From Bacillota bacterium (GTDB lineage Bacteria > Bacillota > Clostridia > Lachnospirales > Lachnospiraceae): a stretch of DNA of 64,000 bases. Position numbers and translations under genes: made by a program. Below the pieces are notes generated by a model. It saw nothing but the letters and a program-made list of their open reading frames with translations, ran no database searches and was not told where the DNA came from. The stretch lies in assembly GCA_023409535.1 (NCBI GenBank), contig JAEYGZ010000036.1, positions 248,001-312,000 on the forward strand, in the 5' to 3' direction. Each line of letters begins with the position of its first letter. Positions within the stretch are counted from its first letter, which is position 1. Below, piece after piece: positions 34,278 to 42,634 of this stretch.

Positions 34278-36341
34278 ATGAATAAGAGTAACTGGTGGAA
34301 CAAGCACGCAAGAATTATTCAGACTAATTTGCGTGTCACCGATATCTTTGATCCGGAAGAGTTAACAGATCAAATAAGAGCGATGTATGCAGATGTGCTT
34401 GTTATCAATGTCGGCGGAATTTACGCCTGGTATCCGACGAAGATACCGTATCATACGCTAAACCCGTTTCTACCGGAGGGCAGAGATCTGATAAAAGAGC
34501 TTTCCGAGGCATGTCAAAGAAAGAATATCAGGCTGGTTGCCAGATGCGATTTCAGCAAAGCGGAAGATAAGACCTTTTTGGAGCACCCTGAATGGTTTAT
34601 ACGCCTTCCCGACCACAAGCCTCAAATTGTAGGCATGGAACGGCCCGGAAATTGGCCGTTATTAATGAGCACCTGCCCAAATAGCGGATATCAGAACGAG
34701 GAGGTCGCCTTTCCGGTACTGCGTGAAATGCTAAGCCATTATCCATTGGACGGAATTTTTATCAATAGTATGTTTTATGCTCCGTGCCAATGTAAAACCT
34801 GCCGTGACTTGTATCGGAATGAATATGGTAAGGAATTGCCTGTAAATCCCGCAGATTGTGAGCCGTCCTGGTTTGATTTCAATATAAAGCGCAGTCTTGA
34901 ATCGAATAGAAAGGTGATAAAAGATATCAATCCAGAGGTAGCATTCTTTGACCGCTTTGGGTTACAGGAGAATAAATTTGACCCTGCTCAGATTTATAAG
35001 CAAACAGGCTGGTGGTTTACAAAATCGGACGATTTTGATTGCTTATTTGAAAATCCTCCCGATGTCCTTCATTCGGAGACACACGACGGTCTATGCTCAG
35101 GGGTGTCGCAATTAAGCTATAGCTGGATGCCGGCAGCAAGCACTAATCTTGGCCTGTTTTTGTGTAAATATGGCCCGCCTGTCGATATTGCGCACACAGC
35201 ACCCGGCCTTCTTTGGAGGCATGTGAATCTTCCTCCGGCCGAGCATGCGTTCTGGATTAGCCAGATTCCGGCAAACGGCGGCAGTGTATGGCATTCCATG
35301 TCCGGTATTCCGGCAACACAAAACGATAAAAGAGTAAACGATACCATAACCTGGTTTAACAAAAAGGCAATAAAAAGTACAGAATGGATGAGCAATGCTG
35401 TTTCTGCTGCACAGGTTGCTCTTGCGTGGAACGGCGACTCCGGACATAGTTGGGTAGAAGTGCTTACTGAGAATCAAATTCCATACCGGCTGTTTGTAGC
35501 AAAGCACATATCGGAGCAGGCGCTGTTTGAATTTACAACTGTAATTTTCCCGGAAAAAACCAAGTGGGACACGGAAATAATTCGTAAGTGTACCGCATAT
35601 GTCCAGCAAGGCGGCCGACTGCTGTTAGAGGGGGAAATTCCTGATGAGCTGCAGCGCATGGCAGGAACAAAAATAATTGGACACAGCGAGCAGCTGCTTA
35701 CAGCATACATGCGTTTTGAGGATGTGAAGCTGCAGGCAGGACTTGAGGAAATGGAGATTCTTCCATTCTCCGGTGAGGTTGTGTATTGCAAAGCTGGCAA
35801 TGATACCGCCGTGCTTTGCACTCTGGTTCCGCCGTTTAGCCCGCCAAACGGAGCGGGTTCGCCTCCGGAACGGGCCGTAATCCCCGTTGAAAAAACAAAT
35901 ATTCCTATGGCGGCATTACGCCGATGCTTCGAAGGTCAGGTTATGCACATACCCTTCAGCCTGGGCGCGTTGGTTAGTAAAACACATATGGAAGAGCATT
36001 ATCGTTTTGCATATAACGTACTGGATATCTTACTGTCCGATAAAAAGATTTTTGAGTTTACTCGTTTTCCCGGCGTTCAGTTTACGGCGTTTCACAGCAA
36101 AAACACATATATCCTACACTTTATTAACGGTGTCGGTGCAAGACCGCTGCGTAAGACTGTTCCGCTCAAAGATATATGTGTTGCGGTGGTGCTGCCGGCT
36201 GAAGCAGAAAATGTCCGGGTTACATCGGTGCTGCAGGACAAGGCTCTGTCGTTGAAGCTGGAAAACGGGAAGGCTTTTATAAATTTTGACCTTGATGAAA
36301 CGTGGGAAATAATAGTTTTGCGATGGGGAGGAGAAGAATGA
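34278..36341 (+). CDS. GHL6-like TIM-barrel glycosidase paralogue 2
   Basis: The product has 687 residues from ATG 34278 with a good AGGAGG. It has the same three-part layout as its neighbours: NWWNKHARIIQTNLR start, barrel with HYPLDGIFINSM and the Cys cluster C170-Q-C172-K-T-C175, then a GATase-like domain (TVIFPEKTKWDTEIIRKCTAYV, GGRLLLEGEIP). Cytoplasmic. It is second of three tandem copies, and its stop overlaps the third start as ATGA. Sequence identity to the others is clearly partial, so the copies have diverged and probably act on different linkages. Confidence 0.68.
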   Translation: MNKSNWWNKHARIIQTNLRVTDIFDPEELTDQIRAMYADVLVINVGGIYAWYPTKIPYHTLNPFLPEGRDLIKELSEACQRKNIRLVARCDFSKAEDKTFLEHPEWFIRLPDHKPQIVGMERPGNWPLLMSTCPNSGYQNEEVAFPVLREMLSHYPLDGIFINSMFYAPCQCKTCRDLYRNEYGKELPVNPADCEPSWFDFNIKRSLESNRKVIKDINPEVAFFDRFGLQENKFDPAQIYKQTGWWFTKSDDFDCLFENPPDVLHSETHDGLCSGVSQLSYSWMPAASTNLGLFLCKYGPPVDIAHTAPGLLWRHVNLPPAEHAFWISQIPANGGSVWHSMSGIPATQNDKRVNDTITWFNKKAIKSTEWMSNAVSAAQVALAWNGDSGHSWVEVLTENQIPYRLFVAKHISEQALFEFTTVIFPEKTKWDTEIIRKCTAYVQQGGRLLLEGEIPDELQRMAGTKIIGHSEQLLTAYMRFEDVKLQAGLEEMEILPFSGEVVYCKAGNDTAVLCTLVPPFSPPNGAGSPPERAVIPVEKTNIPMAALRRCFEGQVMHIPFSLGALVSKTHMEEHYRFAYNVLDILLSDKKIFEFTRFPGVQFTAFHSKNTYILHFINGVGARPLRKTVPLKDICVAVVLPAEAENVRVTSVLQDKALSLKLENGKAFINFDLDETWEIIVLRWGGEE

Positions 36342-38326
36342 AGCAGCATTGGTGGAACTCTGCGCCATGGCGCATGGTACAGACGAATATGCGGGAAATA
36401 GATATGAAGGAAATAAATGCGCAGGAATATGTTGATGCGTTGATTGAATTCGGTGCAAATGTCTGTATGATAAACACCTCCGGCATTATATCCAGCTATC
36501 CGACGAAGAATGAATACCATTTTCAAAGTGAATATTTAACGGGAGACTCGCTGAAGAGCATTATAGATCTTTGCCATGAAAACGGTATTCGCGTAATAGG
36601 ACGAATGGATTTCTCAAAGGTTCGTCATCCGATTATCGACAAGAATTACGAATGGGCTTATATCGGTACAGACGGGAAAATAGTTGATTACAACGGTGAT
36701 GTTCATGTGTGCTTTAACAGTGAGTATCAGCAGCGCCATGCACTTGACATTATGAAAGAGAGCGTGGAGTTTCTTGGGCTGGATGGTGTCTTCCTGAATT
36801 TCGGCGGATATACTTCCTCCTATGATTATTCCGGTAATTTGCATGGCGACTGCCAGTGTCCGAATTGTAAGCGGCGCTTTTATGAAATGTTCGGCACCAA
36901 ACTGCCGCTCGAACCCAGCAAGACTGAGCCCGAGAAGTACAATGAGTTCAAAATAAGCACATTAAAGGAATACTATGAAACTGTTTATCAGTCACTGAAA
37001 AAGGTAAATGAGGATTTATGTCTGCTTAATTTTCTTGAGCATGAGGATGGTGTTGTCAGGGAAGAGGCGGGAACCACATTTATGAATAGCAATACAGCCT
37101 GGTGTTATGATGCCAGCGACTTAAATAAACTTGCGCATTCCTATCCCAGCATGAAGCACAGCATCACATCGGTTGATTTTCTTGATATATCCTACCGGTT
37201 GTTTTCGGTTTCACAGCATCAGCAAGCGCTTCGAATGGCACAAAATCTGGCTCATGGCGGCTCTCTTGACTACTACTTGATGGGCCGGCTTGACAGTCAT
37301 GATGATAAATCAGGATTTGAGGCTGTCAGCAGGATGTATCATTTTCTGGCGGAAAACGAAAGGGAATATACCAACACCATAAATCATGCCGAGGTACTGC
37401 TGTTAAAACCGCCCGGACGAATGTTTCTTATGAATGAGAAGCTTGCGGACTATTATGGATGGTTCAAATCATTAAGCGAAAACCATTTGCTCTTTGACGC
37501 CTTGCATTTGTCATTAATCCAAAATCAGGACTGGAGTAAATACAGAGTTATTATACTGCCGGACTGCATCATATCAGATCCGTACATATGGGAAAAGGCA
37601 AGAAGATATGTTGAAAACGGCGGAATTTTTGTTTGTTCAGGCGAAGCGCCTGCATTATCCAAAGAGTTGGACTTTTTAGGTATCGAATGCATATCTCAGG
37701 TGCAGACCGGGATACGATCAGCATATTTCCGAAAGGAAGACGGAATGGAATACATGGGTCTGGAAAATAGAAAGCTTCTCTATTTAAACGACCTGTATAT
37801 TAACGCTGAATACTTGCCAGAGGTACGAAGGTATATGCAAATGATACCGGCGCATCCCTTTGGTCCTCCCGAACGCTGTTACTATTCGGATATCGTCGAT
37901 ATGCCGGCTTATGTGGAAAGCACATACGGAAAAGGAGAAGTAATCTACATTCCTTGGCGGCCTGCAAGACAGTATTATCAACATCTGCAAGAGCCGCTCG
38001 GCAGATGGCTGTACGGTGTGATTTCTCCGTATGTGACTAAAAAGCAGGTTTCCCTTCCACCCATGGTTGAGCTGACAGTATTAGAAAATGGGTCCGGTGA
38101 ACTGCTTGTGCACCTTGTTAACCTTTCAGGTTTTTTTGGCGGTGTTTATTACGCCCCTCAAAAACAAAGTACTATGACTGTTCGGGTATACACGGATGTC
38201 ATCCCTAAGCAAGCATTCAGCCTGTGTCGAAAGACCGAGTGCCGTTTTGTGAAATACGGCGGATATATCGAACTTGAGATTACAGACTTGGAATTGTTTG
38301 AAAGCATTGTTTTAAAATTCAATTGA
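36338..38326 (+). CDS. GHL6-like TIM-barrel glycosidase paralogue 3
   Basis: The product has 662 residues from ATG 36338, with GGGGAGGAG just upstream and coupled to the previous gene by ATGA. MKQHWWNSAPWRMVQTNMR matches the family start. The barrel contains LGLDGVFLNFGG and C172-Q-C174-P-N-C177, and the GATase-like domain is visible in RVIILPDCIISDPYIWEKA and GGIFVCSGEAP. It is the shortest of the three copies. No secretion signal. The transporter lipoprotein gene follows 39 bases later. Confidence 0.68.
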   Translation: MKQHWWNSAPWRMVQTNMREIDMKEINAQEYVDALIEFGANVCMINTSGIISSYPTKNEYHFQSEYLTGDSLKSIIDLCHENGIRVIGRMDFSKVRHPIIDKNYEWAYIGTDGKIVDYNGDVHVCFNSEYQQRHALDIMKESVEFLGLDGVFLNFGGYTSSYDYSGNLHGDCQCPNCKRRFYEMFGTKLPLEPSKTEPEKYNEFKISTLKEYYETVYQSLKKVNEDLCLLNFLEHEDGVVREEAGTTFMNSNTAWCYDASDLNKLAHSYPSMKHSITSVDFLDISYRLFSVSQHQQALRMAQNLAHGGSLDYYLMGRLDSHDDKSGFEAVSRMYHFLAENEREYTNTINHAEVLLLKPPGRMFLMNEKLADYYGWFKSLSENHLLFDALHLSLIQNQDWSKYRVIILPDCIISDPYIWEKARRYVENGGIFVCSGEAPALSKELDFLGIECISQVQTGIRSAYFRKEDGMEYMGLENRKLLYLNDLYINAEYLPEVRRYMQMIPAHPFGPPERCYYSDIVDMPAYVESTYGKGEVIYIPWRPARQYYQHLQEPLGRWLYGVISPYVTKKQVSLPPMVELTVLENGSGELLVHLVNLSGFFGGVYYAPQKQSTMTVRVYTDVIPKQAFSLCRKTECRFVKYGGYIELEITDLELFESIVLKFN

Positions 38327-38365
38327 AACTTCAATTGAAAAACCAAATTTGAAAGGGGTAAAAAA

Positions 38366-39913
38366 ATGAAACACAAACGATTACTTGCAACGCTACTCAC
38401 TACTATACTGGTGTTTACAGCTTTATCCGGCTGCACCCGTACATCAACACCAAGCTCGGAAGGTCCGGCTCCAAGTTCAGAAGCACCATCTCCAGGTTCG
38501 GAAACACCATCCGATTCTACTTCTCAGGGTGAGCCGGATGAGGTTGTTATGGCTCTTATGATTGCCAGTGCCGGCAATTCCGCTGATTATGAAATGATTC
38601 AGGAGGAAATCAACAAGATAACGATTCCTGCAATAAACACTAAGCTGAAAATTGAGCCTGTACCGAATTATACCGAACAATTAAATCTCATGCTTATGGG
38701 AGGTGAGAGGTTAGATCTCATGGTTGTACAAGGATCACTTCTCTCCAACTATGTCAATCGTGAGCAGATTCTGCCGCTTACCAGCTTGATTGACGAGTAT
38801 GGAACAGGCATCAGGGAGAATCTCGGAGACTATCTGTCAGCAACCACCATCAATGGTGAAGTATACTCCATACCCTCAATACGAGACCTGTGCAGAGGCG
38901 GCGGCTTCAACATGCGTAAGGATTTAATTGAAAAGTACAATATTGATATATCCAAATTAACAAAGCTGGAAGATCTGACAGAGGTTTTCCGCATAATTAA
39001 AGAAGGTGAGGGTGCAAACTTCTATCCTCTGGGTATCGGCGGAGCAAAATCAACATTTATTGCAAATTATGCGACTTATGACCCGCTGGATGATAAAAAC
39101 GGTGTGCTGCTCAATCGCGGTGCAACTGATACCAAAGTCGTAATGCTGGAAGAAACCGATGAATTCAAGTCTACTGTCAGTCTTCTATGGGATTGGTACC
39201 AGAAGGGTTACATTGAGCCGGATGTTGCCACGACAACAGAAAACTATGCAACAATGATGCAAACAGGAACGATTTTCTGCTATCCCACAAATGCCAAGCC
39301 CGGTGTTAACGTAGTTGCAGAGATCAACACCGGATATCCGTTGGAAACAGTTCAGTTCGTAGATTATTTTGCAACAACAGGTCAGGTTAATCTATTTGGT
39401 TGGGGCATCGCTCAGGGCTCCGAGAATCCTGAGGCTGCAATGAAAATGTTGAATATGATTTACTCAGACAAGGCTGTTATGACGTTACTGTCCTATGGTA
39501 TTGAAGGTGTCCACTATGAAAAGAAGGCTGACGGTACCTTAGGTTATCTTGAGGGAAAGACCCAGGCTACTACAGGCTGGAGTCTTAATACAAGCTGGCT
39601 TATGGGAAATCAATTCCTTCTCGACCATTGGAGCGGAGAACCCGAAAACTTATGGGTAGAGCAAAAAGCAGCAAATGACAATGCAGTAAAATCGAAGGCT
39701 TTGGGCTTCACATTTAACAATGCTAAGGTTGCTAATGAGGTCGCAGCCGTTAAGTCAGTAAGAGATGAATATGAGCGCTTTATAGAATGGGGTGCAAGCG
39801 ACCCTGCAGAATTATTGCCTACGTACATTGATAAGCTGAAAGCCAACGGTATAGAAAAAATTATCCAAGAAAAGCAAAGCCAGCTTGATGCATGGCTGGC
39901 CGCTCAAAATTAG
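38366..39913 (+). CDS. LipO-type extracellular solute-binding lipoprotein
   Basis: The product has 515 residues. The signal peptide ends in the lipobox LSGC (Cys23), followed by a Ser/Pro/Thr-rich linker that tethers the binding domain to the membrane. The rest is a family-1-like glycan-binding protein of the LipO group (RLDLMVVQGSLLSNY, NMRKDLIEKYNID, LWDWYQKGYIEPD, GFTFNN). It delivers an oligosaccharide or glycoside to the LplB/LplC-type permeases encoded next. A hairpin separates it from the permease genes. Confidence 0.92.
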   Translation: MKHKRLLATLLTTILVFTALSGCTRTSTPSSEGPAPSSEAPSPGSETPSDSTSQGEPDEVVMALMIASAGNSADYEMIQEEINKITIPAINTKLKIEPVPNYTEQLNLMLMGGERLDLMVVQGSLLSNYVNREQILPLTSLIDEYGTGIRENLGDYLSATTINGEVYSIPSIRDLCRGGGFNMRKDLIEKYNIDISKLTKLEDLTEVFRIIKEGEGANFYPLGIGGAKSTFIANYATYDPLDDKNGVLLNRGATDTKVVMLEETDEFKSTVSLLWDWYQKGYIEPDVATTTENYATMMQTGTIFCYPTNAKPGVNVVAEINTGYPLETVQFVDYFATTGQVNLFGWGIAQGSENPEAAMKMLNMIYSDKAVMTLLSYGIEGVHYEKKADGTLGYLEGKTQATTGWSLNTSWLMGNQFLLDHWSGEPENLWVEQKAANDNAVKSKALGFTFNNAKVANEVAAVKSVRDEYERFIEWGASDPAELLPTYIDKLKANGIEKIIQEKQSQLDAWLAAQN

Positions 39914-39932
39914 ACGGAAGATTGTTGTGTCC

Positions 39933-39962
39933 GGGAGTGGATGACGAGAAACATCCGCTCCC
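39933..39962 (+). other. Intercistronic hairpin between binding protein and permease
   Basis: GGGAGTGGATG (39933-39943) pairs with CATCCGCTCCC (39952-39962) with one T-G wobble and an 8-base loop. No T-run follows. Such hairpins commonly make the binding-protein mRNA more abundant than the permease mRNA. Confidence 0.6.
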
Positions 39963-39995
39963 TACACCGGTCATATAAGAAAGAAAGGTGATCGC

Positions 39996-40949
39996 TTGAG
40001 CAGTGCAATAACCGCCTGTCCACAGATGCGACAAAGGACAAAAATGAAGAGATTTAAACGTTATTTACCAATTTACTTAATGATGTTACCTGGTGCACTT
40101 TATCTTCTGATTAACAATTACCTGCCGATGTTCGGCCTAGTGATAGCCTTCAAGAATATTAATTTCCGGAAGGGAATCTTTGGAAGCGACTGGGTTGGCT
40201 TTAAAAATTTTGAGTATCTTTTTAACTCTACTGATGCATGGATAATCACGCGTAATACACTTCTTTATAATATTGCATTTATTATCCTTGGTATCATTGT
40301 AGGTGTTGGCTGCGGTATATTGCTAAATGAAATCAAAAAAAAGATATGGATGCGATTTTTTCAAACAGCAATTCTTTTGCCTCATTTGTTATCTTGGGTC
40401 ATCATCAGTTATTTCACATATGCTATGCTCAGCGAGAGCACGGGAATGCTGAATAAATCGATTTTGCCGTTTTTCGGGATGGATTCAATCAATTGGTTTT
40501 CTGAACCAAAGTTTTGGCCATTCATACTTATAATCATGAATGTATGGAAGGGTTTTGGATTCTCGACAATTGTATATTTCTCATCGATTGTTGGTATCAG
40601 CCCCGATTATTATGAAGCTGCTATGCTGGATGGTGCTTCACGCTGGAAACAAATACGGAATATAACGCTGCCCTTGATCAAGCCGACAGTAATAACCTTG
40701 TTCCTTCTGAACGTAGGAAGAATATTCTATTCTGATTTTGGACTGTTTTTGCAGGTACCTATGAATTCCGGAATGCTATTTTCGACAACCAATGTTATTG
40801 ACACATATGTATATAGATCCTTAATCCAGGTCGGCAATGTCGGGATGTCTGCTGCTGCGGGCTTTTACCAGTCGATTGTCGGTTTCGTGATGGTTATAGG
40901 CGCTAATGCTCTTGTCAGAAAAATTAGCAATGATGATGCACTTTTTTAA
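39996..40949 (+). CDS. LplB-type ABC sugar permease
   Basis: The product has 317 residues from TTG 39996 (AAAGGTG upstream); ATG 40044 would give 301 residues and is also credible. Six hydrophobic segments are visible. The EAA loop, which docks the ATPase, is YYEAAMLDGASRWKQIRNITLPLIKP. It is closely similar to the permease at 55503 (both have YLLINN, VGFKNFE, SDFGLF). It forms a heterodimer with the next gene product. No ATPase gene is nearby. Confidence 0.93.
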   Translation: MSSAITACPQMRQRTKMKRFKRYLPIYLMMLPGALYLLINNYLPMFGLVIAFKNINFRKGIFGSDWVGFKNFEYLFNSTDAWIITRNTLLYNIAFIILGIIVGVGCGILLNEIKKKIWMRFFQTAILLPHLLSWVIISYFTYAMLSESTGMLNKSILPFFGMDSINWFSEPKFWPFILIIMNVWKGFGFSTIVYFSSIVGISPDYYEAAMLDGASRWKQIRNITLPLIKPTVITLFLLNVGRIFYSDFGLFLQVPMNSGMLFSTTNVIDTYVYRSLIQVGNVGMSAAAGFYQSIVGFVMVIGANALVRKISNDDALF

Positions 40950-40961
40950 GGAGGTTAATAT

Positions 40962-41852
40962 ATGAAAACAAGAGCTGATAAATTTCTGACCAGAATATCC
41001 TATGGAACTCTCTTTTTGCTGTCACTGTCCTGTATTCTGCCGTTTTTGCTGCTTATATCCGGATCTTTAACCGACAACAATACGATTGTTGCAAGCGGAT
41101 ACACCTTTATCCCTAAAAAATGGAGTGCTGATGCCTATCATTATCTTTGGGCGACTTCCAAGACACTGGTACGGGCTTATGGTATAACGATCGGTACAAC
41201 TGTTATCGGTACGATTGCCAGCCTGTTTGTTACATCGATGATTGGTTATGGTTTATCCTTTCGCGACTTACCGGGTATTCGAATTCTCAGCTTCTTTGTT
41301 ATATTCACACTGCTGTTTAACGGCGGACTTGTACCAACCTACATGGTCTACACGCAGATATTCCATATTAAAAACACAATATGGGCGCAGTTGATACCGG
41401 GCTTGTTAATGAATGGATTTACCATTACTTTAATGAGAACTTATTTCAGTAACACCATTCCGCCATCGATTAAGGAATCCGCCCGTGTTGACGGAGCCGG
41501 TGAGTTCAGAATCTTTATAAAAATAATTATGCCGTTATCCTTGCCGATGATGGCAACAATAGGATTACTTAATGGTGTATCCTATTGGAACAGTTGGGCA
41601 AACGGATTGTATTATCTGACAAAGACCAAGTTTTACAATGTACAAAATATACTCAATAAGATGCTGACGGATATCCGCTTCCTCCAGTCTGGTGCCGCAG
41701 GCGACTACGGTACGGAGCAATTAATTGCTCTGCCGGCAAATTCTGTGCGTATGGCGATGGCTGTTATCGGAGTGATACCGATCCTTCTTTTGTATCCCTT
41801 TTTTCAAAAATACTTTGTTAAGGGCATTACTGTCGGTGCTGTGAAGGAATAA
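40962..41852 (+). CDS. LplC/YtcP-type ABC sugar permease
   Basis: The product has 296 residues with six membrane segments. The EAA-like motif is SIKESARVDGAGEFRIFIKIIMPLSLP, and the end FFQKYFVKGITVGAVKE is typical of YtcP/LplC. It is the second half of the transporter core, separated by 12 bases from the LplB-type gene. A paralogue with the same ending lies at 56435-57340. Confidence 0.93.
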   Translation: MKTRADKFLTRISYGTLFLLSLSCILPFLLLISGSLTDNNTIVASGYTFIPKKWSADAYHYLWATSKTLVRAYGITIGTTVIGTIASLFVTSMIGYGLSFRDLPGIRILSFFVIFTLLFNGGLVPTYMVYTQIFHIKNTIWAQLIPGLLMNGFTITLMRTYFSNTIPPSIKESARVDGAGEFRIFIKIIMPLSLPMMATIGLLNGVSYWNSWANGLYYLTKTKFYNVQNILNKMLTDIRFLQSGAAGDYGTEQLIALPANSVRMAMAVIGVIPILLLYPFFQKYFVKGITVGAVKE

Positions 41853-41891
41853 CAGGAGGCGGCATATCAGCTTTAAAAAGGAGTGTTGAAT

Positions 41892-42590
41892 ATGTTTAAG
41901 TGGAATGTAATAGCAATAGGTCATCTGTCACGTAATCGTTATTGGGGTGAAAGTGAGGAGGAAGGCTATCGTATGCCTATGGCTACCTGTTCTTTGATTC
42001 AGACGGGAACGGATAATATATTAGTCGATCCGTCTCTTCCTGAGGATGAAATGGCAAAAGCGCTGTTTGATAACAGCGGACTAAAACCCGAACAGATTAC
42101 AAAGGTCTACTCAACGCACTTTCATTATGACCATCATGTTTCACCTTTACAATTCTCGAAAGCAGAATGGTTTATGTCAGCGATTGACCAACAGCAAAAT
42201 CTCCTGGGTTGGGAAGAGTTTGCAAGCAGCTACTGGGAAAGTATTAAGCATGTGATTACGCAGCAATACGATGAATTTATGGCAAAAATGCGTATGGAAG
42301 CAGAAAAATTTATACCGGCGGCAGATGAAATCGTACCCGGATTGAGGCTGGTCCCGCTTCCGGGACATACGGAGGGTACCGCAGGGTTACTGTTTGATGG
42401 ACCGGAGGGCAGAGTACTAATGACCGGAGATGCAGTTATGACAAAGGATTTCTTCAGGGAAAGACGTCCCTTCTTCTTTGGCTGGAATTATGAGGAGGCT
42501 GAAAACAGCATGCATTATGCAGCCGGAATAGCGGATATCATTGTCCCCGGTCATGGAGAGGCGTTTGTGGTCAGTGCTTTTTCATCATAA
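41892..42590 (+). CDS. Metallo-beta-lactamase-fold hydrolase, second paralogue
   Basis: The product has 232 residues from ATG 41892 with AAGGAG at 41878-41883. The zinc motif is STHFHYDHH, with further ligands in PLPGHTEG, MTGDAVM and IVPGHGEAF. It is similar in plan to the protein at 30477-31133, including the IGHxxxNxYWG start. Located directly after the permease genes, it probably acts on an imported or early pathway compound, for example by opening a lactone. The substrate cannot be determined. Confidence 0.85.
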   Translation: MFKWNVIAIGHLSRNRYWGESEEEGYRMPMATCSLIQTGTDNILVDPSLPEDEMAKALFDNSGLKPEQITKVYSTHFHYDHHVSPLQFSKAEWFMSAIDQQQNLLGWEEFASSYWESIKHVITQQYDEFMAKMRMEAEKFIPAADEIVPGLRLVPLPGHTEGTAGLLFDGPEGRVLMTGDAVMTKDFFRERRPFFFGWNYEEAENSMHYAAGIADIIVPGHGEAFVVSAFSS

Positions 42591-42634
42591 GATGACTTAT
42601 AATAAATTACGGATACTATTAGGAGGAAAGGCAT

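Noticed and set aside
36092..36526. 144-codon minus-strand frame at the junction of glycosidase paralogues 2 and 3
   Set aside because: It spans an ATGA-coupled junction of two supported genes; low-complexity Ser/His/Phe-rich translation.
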